In this document: positions 24,645 to 33,154 of the stretch, piece after piece | How the letters are laid out: each line of letters begins with the position of its first letter | Numbering within the stretch: position 1 is the first letter of the stretch | From: Candidatus Defluviilinea proxima | GTDB lineage: Bacteria > Chloroflexota > Anaerolineae > Anaerolineales > Villigracilaceae | Length of the DNA stretch: 64,000 nt | Assembly (NCBI GenBank): GCA_016721115.1 | Contig: JADKIW010000001.1 | Coordinates: forward strand, 4,789,501-4,853,500 | Direction of reading: 5' to 3' | Translations under genes and position numbers: made by a program | The notes under the pieces: model-generated | Databases searched by the model: none | The model's input: the letters and a program-made list of their open reading frames with translations, nothing else | What the model was told of the DNA's origin: nothing

Positions 24645-26300
24645 ATGAAACGAAATCTTGCGATCCTGCTTGCTTTGATATTATTGTTGAGCATCACGGC
24701 AACTGCCTTTGCGCAATCTGATTACTACTTCGGCGTAGATACAGAAGTTGTGCATGTGTATCTAAACGAAGATGGCACGATGAGCCTCGATTACACATGG
24801 CGCTTTGTGAACCAAAACGGTGCGCATGTCATCGACTATGTAGATGTTGGCCTTCCCAACAACGATTGGGACATAAACACCGTGACCGCAGATGTCAACG
24901 GTTCACAGGTCAGCGTTTCTACCAGCGATTACCAAGGAAGTGGCAGTGGCTTCGCTATTGTGTTGGGGTCGAAGAGCATTCCTGCTGGCAGGACTGGAAC
25001 GGTCCATGCCTATGTTGGGAAGATCAGCAATATCATTTATCACGACAGTGAAGACAACAACTACGCCAGTAGTGCCTTCGCGCCCACATACTTTGGCAGT
25101 CAATATGTCACAGGCACAACCGACCTGACGGTTACATTCCATTTGCCGCCCAATATGCAACCCGATGAGCCTCGTTGGCATACTGCACCAGCAGGCTTCC
25201 CCTCCGAACCACAAACCGCATACGATGACCAGAACAGGGTCACATATACATGGCGCAGTACGAACGCAAGTGCCGCACAGGAATATGAATTCGGCGCATC
25301 GTTCCCGAAAAGCTACGTCCCTGCCGATAGCATTGTCACTGTGCAGTTACCTTCCTTCTCCATTTCACCAGATGCCATCTTCGGCACTCTCTTCTGTGGC
25401 TTTTTCGCCTTCATGTTCCTTGGCGTTCCAGGCCTTACAGCATACGCCAATCATCGCCGCAAACTACAATACCTGCCTCCGCGTATCTCCATCGAAGGGC
25501 ATGGCATCAAGCGCGGACTCACCGCTGTAGAAGCCGCCATCCTCATGAATGAATCGCTCGACAAAGTGATGACCATGATCCTATTCGGCGTCATCAAAAA
25601 GGGAGCCGCGCAAGTGGTCACCCGTGACCCGTTGAAAGTCGACTCCATATCGCCATTGCCCGATGGCCTTCACGAGTATGAGATGGGCTTTCTGAAAGCA
25701 TTCCAGGAAGCCGATGTCAAAGTGCGCCAAAGCAAACTAAAGGATATGACGGTCAGCCTTATCCGTTCAGTCTCTGAAAAGATGAAAGGCTTTAGCCGCC
25801 GCGAAACGATCGACTATTACAAGAGCATCATGCAAAAAGCATGGGACCAAGTAGAACAAGCCGATACCCCCGAAGTGAAAAGCCAGAAATTCGAACAAGC
25901 GCTTGAATGGACCATGCTGGATAAAGACTACGACGATCGGACACGCCGCGTATTTCATGGTCCTGTGATTGTGCCTACGTGGTGGGGACGTTACGATCCG
26001 ACTTACCCGCGAATTGGTTCAGCCTCGAGCGGCCTTCCCTCATCTTCGATGTCCATGCCCTCCGTGCCACATCTCCCCGGCTCAGACTTTGCATCGTCTG
26101 TCGCAACAGGCGTGCAGACCTTCTCACAAAAGGTCATTGGCAACGTCACAGACTTCACGAATCGCGTTACGAACGTAACCAACCCTCCTCCTCCCCCACC
26201 CAAAAACAGCGGTGGCAGTGGCAGCAGTGGCGGACGTTCCTGCGCCTGTGCGTGTGCCTGTGCCGGTTGTGCCTGCGCCTGCGCCGGTGGCGGCCGCTAG
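24645..26300 (+). CDS. Secreted-domain membrane protein with a Cys/Ala/Gly-rich tail (DUF2207-like)
   Basis: 551 residues from the ATG at 24645 with AAGGAG 5 nt before. Signal peptide LAILLALILLLSITATAFAQ, an outside beta domain (residues about 25-235: VVHVYLNEDGTMSLDYTWRF), a helix IFGTLFCGFFAFMFLGVPGL, and a cytosolic region with GLTAVEAAILMNESLDKVM. After a Pro-rich linker it ends in a Cys/Ala/Gly tail (CACACACAGCACACAGGGR). The architecture fits DUF2207-type proteins. The Cys tail and the two radical SAM genes directly downstream suggest the tail is the modified substrate. I recall that TIGRFAMs describes similar Cys-tailed proteins near radical SAM/SPASM genes, but cannot check. Function beyond that is unknown. 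Confidence 0.7.
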   Translation: MKRNLAILLALILLLSITATAFAQSDYYFGVDTEVVHVYLNEDGTMSLDYTWRFVNQNGAHVIDYVDVGLPNNDWDINTVTADVNGSQVSVSTSDYQGSGSGFAIVLGSKSIPAGRTGTVHAYVGKISNIIYHDSEDNNYASSAFAPTYFGSQYVTGTTDLTVTFHLPPNMQPDEPRWHTAPAGFPSEPQTAYDDQNRVTYTWRSTNASAAQEYEFGASFPKSYVPADSIVTVQLPSFSISPDAIFGTLFCGFFAFMFLGVPGLTAYANHRRKLQYLPPRISIEGHGIKRGLTAVEAAILMNESLDKVMTMILFGVIKKGAAQVVTRDPLKVDSISPLPDGLHEYEMGFLKAFQEADVKVRQSKLKDMTVSLIRSVSEKMKGFSRRETIDYYKSIMQKAWDQVEQADTPEVKSQKFEQALEWTMLDKDYDDRTRRVFHGPVIVPTWWGRYDPTYPRIGSASSGLPSSSMSMPSVPHLPGSDFASSVATGVQTFSQKVIGNVTDFTNRVTNVTNPPPPPPKNSGGSGSSGGRSCACACACAGCACACAGGGR

Positions 26301-26385
26301 CTCTTAGCTAAGAGCTAATTGCTAACAGCCAAGAGCTAATCGCTAACAGCTAATAGCTAATAGCCAACAACTTTATAGGTGAAAC
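26301..26385. repeat. Short imperfect tandem repeat between the Cys-tailed and radical SAM genes
   Basis: About 65 nt of AGCTAATAGCTAA- and GCTAACAGC-like words repeated (TTAGCTAAGAGCTAATTGC, CTAATCGCTAACAGC, TAATAGCTAATAGCC). A similar word repeat (ATCGTC / CATCGTC) follows within the first codons of the radical SAM gene at 26411-26442. It looks like simple-sequence growth, not coding. Confidence 0.5.
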
Positions 26386-27768
26386 ATGTCTCTCTTTACC
26401 GACCTCTTCAATCGTAAATCGTCTATCGTCCATGGTCCATCGTCTGGTCTTTATCACTACACCCGCGAGACGGAACACGAGAAATCGCGCATCCACTTGC
26501 GGATCGACCCAGACGGGCACGGCACGCTTATCGTCAACGCCAGCAGTGTCATGCACTTGAACCCGACAGCGACTTTTATGGCATGGATGATCCTGGAAGA
26601 GAAGAGCGAATCAGAGACGGTCAAGGTCTTGTCCAAAAAGTGGAATGCGCCACGCAAGCAACTATCTGAAGACCTTCAAACCTTCAACCTTCAACTTTCT
26701 GAACTCATCCGCCCTGATGGTGCTTGTCCCGTTCACGAGCTTGATCTTGAATCGCTCATGCCATTCAGCACACGCCCCTCCGCGCCCTATCGCATGGATC
26801 TGGCCGTCACCTATCGCTGTAACAACGATTGCGCCCATTGCTACAACGCCCGCGAGCGGAACTTCCCTGAGCTCAGCACCGAGCAATGGTTCAAGGTTCT
26901 CGATCAGCTTTGGGCTTTGGGTGTTCCGCATATCGTCTTCACCGGCGGCGAAGCCACATTACGCAACGATCTGCCAGAGTTGATCAAACACGCAGAATCG
27001 AATGGGCAGATCACAGGTCTCAACACGAACGCCCGTAGGTTGTCCGATATGAGTTATGTGCAAAAGCTCGTAGATGCAGGTCTTGATCATGTGCAGATCA
27101 CAGTCGAATCATGTGACGAAGGGATCCACGATGAAATGATGCGAGCCAAAGGCGCATTTAAACAAACCATCGCTGGCCTGAAGAATGCATTGCAAAGCAA
27201 ATTGTATGTGATGACCAATACCACCATGCTCCGCACGAACGTCCACACTATCCCCGACACGTTGGATTTTCTCGCGGATATCGGCGTGCCCACGATCGGG
27301 CTGAACGCACTCATTTATTCAGGCCACGGCCTCACCGTAGGCACAGGTCTGCGTGAAAGTGAACTGCAACCGATCCTCGATACTGCCACATACAAGACCG
27401 CCCAACGTGGGCAACGCCTCATTTGGTATACGCCCACGCAATATTGTGAGTTCGACCCCACCGCAAGCAACCTCGGCGTCAAAGGGTGCACTGCCGCACT
27501 GTACAGCATGTGTATCGAATCCAACGGGAATGTTCTACCCTGCCAATCGTATTACCATCCGCTTGGCAATATGCTCACCGACTCGTGGGATTCGATCTGG
27601 AACCACAAACTCTCGGTCCAATTGCGCGAACGGCAGAACTTGCCCGCCAAATGCGAAAGCTGTTCGCTCGTCACTGAGTGTGGCGGCGGATGTCCGCTCA
27701 ATTTCGAAAATCATCGCGAAACTTTTGGCGTGAACAATGAAGTTGTTCCGCTGGCTGTGCTGAATTAA
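26386..27768 (+). CDS. Radical SAM/SPASM protein with PqqD-like N-terminal domain
   Basis: 460 residues. A PqqD-like peptide-binding region lies at about 35-120 (GTLIVNASSVMHLNPTA). The radical SAM core begins at DLAVTYRCNNDCAHCYNA (CX3CX2C at about 145), followed by IVFTGGEATLRNDLPEL. The C-terminal SPASM part has CTAALYSMCIESNGNVLPC, YYHPLGNML and CESCSLVTECGGGCPL, giving the extra cluster cysteines. Such enzymes modify ribosomal peptides or protein tails. It lies 85 nt after the gene for the Cys-tailed membrane protein, the best candidate substrate. N-terminal residues 9-25 (NRKSSIVHGPSSG) arise from a simple repeat. Confidence 0.88.
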   Translation: MSLFTDLFNRKSSIVHGPSSGLYHYTRETEHEKSRIHLRIDPDGHGTLIVNASSVMHLNPTATFMAWMILEEKSESETVKVLSKKWNAPRKQLSEDLQTFNLQLSELIRPDGACPVHELDLESLMPFSTRPSAPYRMDLAVTYRCNNDCAHCYNARERNFPELSTEQWFKVLDQLWALGVPHIVFTGGEATLRNDLPELIKHAESNGQITGLNTNARRLSDMSYVQKLVDAGLDHVQITVESCDEGIHDEMMRAKGAFKQTIAGLKNALQSKLYVMTNTTMLRTNVHTIPDTLDFLADIGVPTIGLNALIYSGHGLTVGTGLRESELQPILDTATYKTAQRGQRLIWYTPTQYCEFDPTASNLGVKGCTAALYSMCIESNGNVLPCQSYYHPLGNMLTDSWDSIWNHKLSVQLRERQNLPAKCESCSLVTECGGGCPLNFENHRETFGVNNEVVPLAVLN

Positions 27769-27786
27769 TCAACGTCTGGAGACACT

Positions 27787-28929
27787 ATGAAAATCATCAA
27801 TCGTCTTGCCGACCGTTTTTCAAAGATCCAACCTCTGCCTGAAGGCACGCATCATCTGCAAGCCATGCAAAATGAAAGGCCCTACCGCTTGCACCTGCGC
27901 TTGCAAAAAGATGGCTCAGGGATTTTGATCCTCAACGCATCCACGATCATGCAGTTGAATCCCACCGCCGCGGAATATGCATTCCATTTCATCAAAGGGA
28001 CGGAACCCAATGAAGCGGCCAAACAGATCGCCGACCGCTACCGCATCAGTAAAGGGATGGCTCTCGAGGATTTCAACGACTTCGTGGGACGCATCCAAAC
28101 TTTGATCTCGACTCCAGACCTCGACCCCGTCTCTTTTCTGGACTTTGAACTGGTTCAGCCTCATTCAGCCGATCTCACCGCCCCACTCCGCCTCGATTGC
28201 GCGCTGACCTATCGCCTGCCTGCGAACACCCAAGCCGAATACGCCCCCACCAAACGTGTGGATCGTGAACTCACCACAGACGAATGGAAAGCCATCCTCG
28301 ATAAAGCATGGATGGCGGGCATCCCTCATGTCACATTCACAGGCGGCGAAGCCACCTTGCGCGATGACCTGCCCGAGCTGATCAAACATTCCGAAGTGAA
28401 TGGCCAGGTCTGTGGGCTTCTTACCGACGGTTTAAAACTCGCCGATAAAAAGTATCTTGACCTACTATTACAAACCGGGCTCGATCATATTCTCTTTATG
28501 CTTCAACCTGATAACACCGCCTCATGGTCGGCACTCGAAACCATCATGCCTGAGGATATCTTCGTCACAGTCCATGTCACATTGAATAATGACAATGCAA
28601 AAGATATGCAGAAAACACTGGAGCGTTTGGCAGGCTTGAATGTGAAAAGCCTATCTCTCTCGATCTCTGAGAACACCCCACGCGAGGCATATCAAGAGTT
28701 ACGCAACAAAGCCGCCGAGTTGGGATTGGCGCTAAAGTTCGACCTTCCCGTTCCTTATTCTGCGGATAACCCGGTTGCATTTGAAACGCAAGAAGATAAT
28801 GTCCCTGTGGGAGCGGGCAAGGCTTGGATGTATGTAGAACCCGATGGCGATGTGCTCCCCACCCAAGGGATGGCAGATCAAATCCTTGGCAATTTGCTCA
28901 AGGATGAGTGGAAAGATATTCACCGTTAG
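27787..28929 (+). CDS. Radical SAM-like protein lacking the cluster cysteines
   Basis: 380 residues, paralogue of the previous gene. It keeps the PqqD-like region (GILILNASTIMQLNPTAAEY) and FTGGEATLRDDLPELIKHSE. In place of the CX3CX2C motif it reads ALTYRLPANTQAEYAP, so it cannot bind the radical SAM cluster. It also stops after the LGNLLKDEW segment, without the SPASM cysteines. It starts 18 nt after its intact paralogue. A non-catalytic partner that helps bind or position the substrate is a fair inference; decay is the alternative, but the frame is open and well kept. Confidence 0.8.
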   Translation: MKIINRLADRFSKIQPLPEGTHHLQAMQNERPYRLHLRLQKDGSGILILNASTIMQLNPTAAEYAFHFIKGTEPNEAAKQIADRYRISKGMALEDFNDFVGRIQTLISTPDLDPVSFLDFELVQPHSADLTAPLRLDCALTYRLPANTQAEYAPTKRVDRELTTDEWKAILDKAWMAGIPHVTFTGGEATLRDDLPELIKHSEVNGQVCGLLTDGLKLADKKYLDLLLQTGLDHILFMLQPDNTASWSALETIMPEDIFVTVHVTLNNDNAKDMQKTLERLAGLNVKSLSLSISENTPREAYQELRNKAAELGLALKFDLPVPYSADNPVAFETQEDNVPVGAGKAWMYVEPDGDVLPTQGMADQILGNLLKDEWKDIHR

Positions 28930-28941
28930 AAAGCAAATCTC

Positions 28942-29121
28942 ATGTTGAAAAAAGGTTTGGACTCCGGTGTAATTTATTTTTTGATCGCCATTGTATTTGC
29001 CATAGGAGCGATCAGTAAAACCATTTCAAGTGATTCGATCATCCTTGCCATGCAATGGCTTTGCGCTGTGGTGCTCGTTATCCTCGGTATTTTGCGTCTG
29101 AGAAAGAACACCGTTGGTTAA
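28942..29121 (+). CDS. 59-residue membrane protein
   Basis: ATG at 28942, stop TAA at 29119-29121. Two hydrophobic stretches: VIYFLIAIVFAIGAIS and SIILAMQWLCAVVLVILGI, with a basic C-terminus (LRLRKNTVG). No family is recognised. It starts 12 nt after the degenerate radical SAM gene and overlaps the methyltransferase start by 8 nt, so it belongs to the same operon. AAAGCAAAT before the ATG is a weak ribosome site, which suggests translational coupling. Confidence 0.6.
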   Translation: MLKKGLDSGVIYFLIAIVFAIGAISKTISSDSIILAMQWLCAVVLVILGILRLRKNTVG

Positions 29122-29788
29122 CTGGCATACCCGCTACACCCAGCAAGCCAAATGGACTCGCGACCTGCGGGCGTATGTCTTCAACAAGATCCAGTTGAAT
29201 TCATCAAGCCGCATACTTGAGGTAGGATGCGGCACGGGGGCTATCCTTTCAGAACTGCCACATCATATCTCTCTTCACGGCTTGGATATTAACCCTGTCT
29301 CACTTGCCCAATGTCAGGTCCATGCTTCAAGCGCTTCGTTGATTCGAGGCAATGCGTTAGCACTCCCTTATGCAAACCATTCGTTCGACGTCGTCTATTG
29401 TCACTTTCTTTTGTTATGGGTGAAGGAACCGTTGCAGGCTTTGTTCGAAATGAAACGTGTGACAAAACCCGGTGGGCACATCATCGCATTTGCCGAACCT
29501 GATTATGAACAACGGATCGATAAACCCGATGAACTCATCCCTTTAGGAAAGTGGCAAACCGAATCGTTGAAGAAACAAGGAGCTGACCCAGGCTTTGGGG
29601 CGTATTTAGCCGAGTCCTTTTTTCAGGCGGGGATAGAGATCATCGAGACAGAAACAATTCGAAGCGTAGGAAATGAAGCGTCTGCAAAAGAGCGGGAAAA
29701 AGAATGGGCTGTGCTTGAAGCCGATTTGGCGGGAATGGCTTCCAGTGAAGAGATCCAAAAAATGAAGCTTGTAGATGAACAGGCATGA
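29114..29788 (+). CDS. Class I SAM-dependent methyltransferase (operon end)
   Basis: 224 residues from a TTG at 29114 that overlaps the previous stop codon (TTGGTTAA). Motif I ILEVGCGTGAIL, acidic LHGLDINPVSLAQC, LPYANHSFDVVYCHFLLLWV and RVTKPGGHIIAFAEPDY follow the Methyltransf_11 pattern. The N-terminal WHTRYTQQAKWTRDLR is typical of small-molecule methyltransferases. No in-frame ATG lies near the start, so the TTG start is likely. It could act in the same pathway as the radical SAM pair, since the genes are contiguous. Substrate unknown. Confidence 0.8.
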   Translation: MVNWHTRYTQQAKWTRDLRAYVFNKIQLNSSSRILEVGCGTGAILSELPHHISLHGLDINPVSLAQCQVHASSASLIRGNALALPYANHSFDVVYCHFLLLWVKEPLQALFEMKRVTKPGGHIIAFAEPDYEQRIDKPDELIPLGKWQTESLKKQGADPGFGAYLAESFFQAGIEIIETETIRSVGNEASAKEREKEWAVLEADLAGMASSEEIQKMKLVDEQA

Positions 29789-29855
29789 GAACGCGGTGAG
29801 CGTGTTCTATATGTGCCAACATATTTCACCTGGGGCATGTCTAAATAATCCATGC

Positions 29856-29861
29856 TACACT
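29856..29861 (+). promoter_or_regulatory. -10 box (TACACT) of a leaderless promoter
   Basis: TGcTACACT, an extended -10, followed by 6 nt and ATG 29868. No usable ribosome site. It separates the radical SAM operon from the next one. Confidence 0.45.
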
Positions 29862-29867
29862 TAAGGC

Positions 29868-30875
29868 ATGGAAATTTGTTATTTACTTGCCTTCCCTGAT
29901 TCAGAGGATATAACGCGTCAGCCCGTGGAGCAATTCAAAGGGTTGAAAGATGCGCCCTATTTCCAACCGATCGATATTGACCTTGTTACCGTAGGCATTG
30001 AGACCATTGTGGTCGAAGGATATGCTGTTTCGATCACACGTCAACGATATGACGGTGTTGTTCAAATCGTGGAATGTCATTACGACCTCAGCGACCCGTT
30101 TGCCGCCACTGTATTGCATGATCGAAAAAAGATCGAGGATGTTCTTAAATCCCGTTACATTCCTGAAACCTATCGCCAGAATGGGCTGTTCGAGGAATAC
30201 ACCATCCTGCTTGTGAACGAGGCCAAACCCACGCCTGATAAGTGGATCGAGAAGAATGCACTCGCCATTTCCAATTTCATCCGATCACAACGTGAAATAT
30301 TCGAGAAGACCGAGATGGAAGAGATCCTGAGTTCGCGTGCCCGTTACTCTGCCATCGAACTCACCTTGGTGGATTGGGAAGGGGCCGTCATCATTGCTCC
30401 CAACAATGATTTTCAATCGGATATCGTCCTGTTCAAGATCGGTAATTACCAACTGCTCCGTTATCGTATGCTGGATATTTCCATCGAAGACTTGCTCGAT
30501 AAGATCAACGAATCCTTTTTCAAAAACAGACGCCGTCCACGCGCTACCCGCGGTATGATTCGCCAGATCGCTGAACATAAGCTCGAGGTAATGATCAACT
30601 TTGAACGCGTGGAACAAAACCTGCTCTTCATCGGCGATTGGTACACCACCAAACTTTACGAGATCATTCACAATGAGTTCTATCTCAAAGACTGGAAGGA
30701 AAGCGTCAAGACCAAACTTGATAATCTCGAGAACATCGTTCAAACTATTCAAGAAAATTTTGCCCTCTCTTTCGAAACCCTCATGGATCGTCTGCAAATG
30801 CTTGGCTGGGTTCTGTTATTGATCGGGTATCTTTATCTTTATTTCCTTGACGCAAAATTGATCAAACTCCCATGA
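29868..30875 (+). CDS. Rmd1/YagE-like (DUF155) membrane-anchored protein, tentative
   Basis: 335 residues. The central part has a mixed alpha/beta composition, and the C-terminal part holds helices that lead to a single hydrophobic segment, LGWVLLLIGYLYLYFLDA. The order of WYTTKLYEIIHNEFYLKDW, then a coiled-coil-like DNLENIVQTIQENFALS and a terminal helix, resembles the Rmd1/YagE family. This call is from general layout and is uncertain. The ATG at 29868 is 6 nt after a -10 box. It overlaps the next gene by 4 nt (ATGA), forming an operon with the HEFGH lipoprotein and the phosphatase. Confidence 0.45.
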   Translation: MEICYLLAFPDSEDITRQPVEQFKGLKDAPYFQPIDIDLVTVGIETIVVEGYAVSITRQRYDGVVQIVECHYDLSDPFAATVLHDRKKIEDVLKSRYIPETYRQNGLFEEYTILLVNEAKPTPDKWIEKNALAISNFIRSQREIFEKTEMEEILSSRARYSAIELTLVDWEGAVIIAPNNDFQSDIVLFKIGNYQLLRYRMLDISIEDLLDKINESFFKNRRRPRATRGMIRQIAEHKLEVMINFERVEQNLLFIGDWYTTKLYEIIHNEFYLKDWKESVKTKLDNLENIVQTIQENFALSFETLMDRLQMLGWVLLLIGYLYLYFLDAKLIKLP

Positions 30876-31894
30876 CTTCTTTTCGCAAACATACATTTCT
30901 CTTCGCCCTCACAGCGCTTCTTCTCTCGACTTTAGCCTGCCGCGCCGCCACAGACATTTTCTCCCCTGAGGATGAGTCTGCCACTTCTGTTCCCGTACCA
31001 ACAGAAGTTATTTCCATTCCCACAACTGTCGTCGAAGGACAGACCTGCCCTGTCCTCCTTTCCGATATCATAGATGCGGCCGCACAAGAAGGAAGTGATA
31101 CCGAAGCACAAGACGAACAATACATCGTCACTTACACTGTCGATGGCGATCAGATCAGCGACCCACAATACGAATCCGTTTCCAGTGACCTGCAAGACGA
31201 ACAGGAAGATACCGCATCGCAGGAATTTGTGTGGAGCTATTTCACATCGCTGATTCCCGAAGAACAACGGGGTTTCATCACTGAATACGATGTCACCACC
31301 GATGGCGTTGATAACACGTTGGCCGCCGTCACACAAACTCAAAACGACCCGAACAACTGGGCACTCGAAGTAGATATTCTCGACATCAAAGACACCCGCA
31401 ACCTGACGTTCACTCTCATCCACGAATTCGGCCACTTGCTCACGCTCAACCCAGATCAGGTGCCGCCCAGCATCGAGGTCTTCAACAACCCTGATGATGA
31501 AAGCGTGCTGGAAAGCGAAGTTGCCGCCTGTCCACAGTACTTCCCCGGTGAAGGGTGTAGTACATCGTCGTCGTATATCAATGCTTTCTACAATCGCTTC
31601 TGGCCAGACATCCACGATGAATGGAGTGCGATCAGTGATGAAACTGATGAAGAGGCTCGCTACGAACTGCTCGATAATTTTTATTCTTCATATCAAGATC
31701 AATTTGTCACATCATATGCGGTGACCACCCCTGAAGAGGATATCGCTGAGTCATGGACCTACTTTGTCCTCACGTCGAAGCCACAAGGCGACACGATCGC
31801 CGATCAAAAGGTTTTGTTCTTTTACGAATATCCCGAACTTGTGGAATTACGAGGAACTATTCTCAGCAATATCTGTGAATCCTTCCCTAAATAA
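30872..31894 (+). CDS. Lipoprotein with a zinc-protease HEFGH motif
   Basis: 340 residues. The lipoprotein signal is FALTALLLSTLAC (lipobox LSTLAC). An acidic, Asp/Glu/Gln-rich mature protein follows. FTLIHEFGHLLTLN at about residues 183-197 is the HExxH zinc motif of metallopeptidases. A third ligand may come from the downstream DESVLESEVAACP region, but this is not certain. No general family is recognised. The gene overlaps its upstream neighbour by 4 nt and its downstream neighbour by 1 nt. A membrane-tethered peptidase outside the cell is the likely product. Confidence 0.7.
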   Translation: MTSFRKHTFLFALTALLLSTLACRAATDIFSPEDESATSVPVPTEVISIPTTVVEGQTCPVLLSDIIDAAAQEGSDTEAQDEQYIVTYTVDGDQISDPQYESVSSDLQDEQEDTASQEFVWSYFTSLIPEEQRGFITEYDVTTDGVDNTLAAVTQTQNDPNNWALEVDILDIKDTRNLTFTLIHEFGHLLTLNPDQVPPSIEVFNNPDDESVLESEVAACPQYFPGEGCSTSSSYINAFYNRFWPDIHDEWSAISDETDEEARYELLDNFYSSYQDQFVTSYAVTTPEEDIAESWTYFVLTSKPQGDTIADQKVLFFYEYPELVELRGTILSNICESFPK

Positions 31895-32448
31895 TGAGCG
31901 AACTAAAACGTCCCATTTCCGAATCCTATTGGGTAGAACCGGGTCAACTGCTTGCAGGTGAATACCCGGGGCGCTACACATCCGAAGAAACCCGCCGTCG
32001 CCTTGATGCATTGCTCGAAGCGGGTTTCGATACCTTCATTGATCTGACACGCCCCAACGAAACCGTACCGTACATCCGAACGCTGTTGGAAGAGGCGAAG
32101 ATCTATGATGTCAAAGTAAAACATCACAACTTTCCTATCGGCGATTTTGGTTTACCAACTCCTGAGATCATGCTATCCATTCTCGACACGGTCGATGAGG
32201 CGCTCAAGAATGGCAAACGAATCTACATCCACTGTTGGGGTGGCATCGGGCGAACGGGCACAACAGTAGGTTGTTATCTCGTGCGTCGGGGTAGAACAGG
32301 CGAAGAAGCGCTGAATCAACTTGCAGAGTGGTGGCGAAGCGTGCCCAAGAGTCAGATCCACCGTCATTCGCCAGAAACGTTGGAGCAGGTGGAATTCATC
32401 CGCAATTGGGCAGAACATGAAAACAAAAGTAGAGAAAAAGGCGCATAG
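31894..32448 (+). CDS. Dual-specificity/tyrosine-type protein phosphatase
   Basis: 184 residues. The active-site signature CX5R is HCWGGIGRTGTTVGCYLVRR, with the usual HCxGGxGRTG. The general-acid loop is probably the FPIGDFGLPTPE region. These enzymes remove phosphate from tyrosine, serine or threonine, or from lipids. ATG overlaps the previous stop (TAATG). The last helix carries Lys/Arg residues (NKSREKGA). It is the last gene of the leaderless operon; 93 nt later a new promoter starts lepB. Confidence 0.87.
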   Translation: MSELKRPISESYWVEPGQLLAGEYPGRYTSEETRRRLDALLEAGFDTFIDLTRPNETVPYIRTLLEEAKIYDVKVKHHNFPIGDFGLPTPEIMLSILDTVDEALKNGKRIYIHCWGGIGRTGTTVGCYLVRRGRTGEEALNQLAEWWRSVPKSQIHRHSPETLEQVEFIRNWAEHENKSREKGA

Positions 32449-32514
32449 CATCGTCTGAAGTAAACAAACATGTTAAGTCTGTCTTAAGGGCGCAGGGGAA
32501 ATACAAAAAAGCAG

Positions 32515-32520
32515 TATAAT
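32515..32520 (+). promoter_or_regulatory. -10 box (TATAAT) upstream of lepB
   Basis: GCAGTATAAT ends 21 nt before the TTG start at 32542; GGAG lies 9 nt before the start codon. This promoter has a normal short leader. Confidence 0.5.
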
Positions 32521-32541
32521 TTTTCACGGAGCAATCAGACA

Positions 32542-33153
32542 TTGGAAACCACACAACCTGAAATACAACCCGAAATTCAAGAGCAAACTGAGGCTGAACC
32601 TCAACAAGCAGAAAATTGGAAACGCTTTACACTCGACATTCTCGAGACAATCATCCTTGCTGTCGTTTTATATTTTGGCATTAACGCCGTTTCGGCCCGT
32701 GTACGCGTCGATGGTTTAAGCATGAACCCTACACTACAGAACGGTGAATATATACTGGTCAGCCGTGTAACTTACAAGACCGGTCAGCCACAACGAGGCG
32801 ATATTATCGTCTTCAGTCTTCCCACCGATCAACGACAGGATCTCATCAAGCGCGTCATTGGCTTACCGGGCGAAACCGTCAGCGTGCAGGATGGCGAGGT
32901 TAAGATCAACGGCTTTGTACTTCAAGAACCCTATATCGCACAGCCGCCTATCTATAACGGTGAGTGGACCGTTGGGGATAATGAGCTTTTCGTATTGGGC
33001 GATAACCGCAACGACTCCAAAGATTCGCATCAGTGGGGTTTGTTGCCGCAAGAAAATGTAATCGGAAAAGCCCTATTGATCTACTGGCCCCCCTCCGAAT
33101 GGAAATTCATCAATCACACCGCCGCCGTGTTCGACCTCAAGCAGGTACAGTAA
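32542..33153 (+). CDS. lepB: Signal peptidase I (bacterial Ser-Lys type)
   Basis: 203 residues. One membrane helix (ILETIILAVVLYFGINAV), then catalytic Ser in VDGLSMNPTLQNGE and Lys in DLIKRVIGLPGE, the usual Ser-Lys dyad. The last box is LGDNRNDSKDSHQWGLL. It removes signal peptides from exported proteins at the outer face of the membrane. It differs from the two Ser-His peptidases of the cassettes, so the cell has a general peptidase and dedicated ones. The TTG start follows GGAG at normal distance. It overlaps nothing but is 1 nt from the zinc-finger gene. Confidence 0.93.
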   Translation: METTQPEIQPEIQEQTEAEPQQAENWKRFTLDILETIILAVVLYFGINAVSARVRVDGLSMNPTLQNGEYILVSRVTYKTGQPQRGDIIVFSLPTDQRQDLIKRVIGLPGETVSVQDGEVKINGFVLQEPYIAQPPIYNGEWTVGDNELFVLGDNRNDSKDSHQWGLLPQENVIGKALLIYWPPSEWKFINHTAAVFDLKQVQ

Positions 33154-33154
33154 A

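Noticed and set aside
30285..30797. Minus-strand frame of 170 residues inside the gene at 29868
   Set aside because: It is a shadow of the plus-strand gene, which has a promoter, start and overlap with its operon neighbours.
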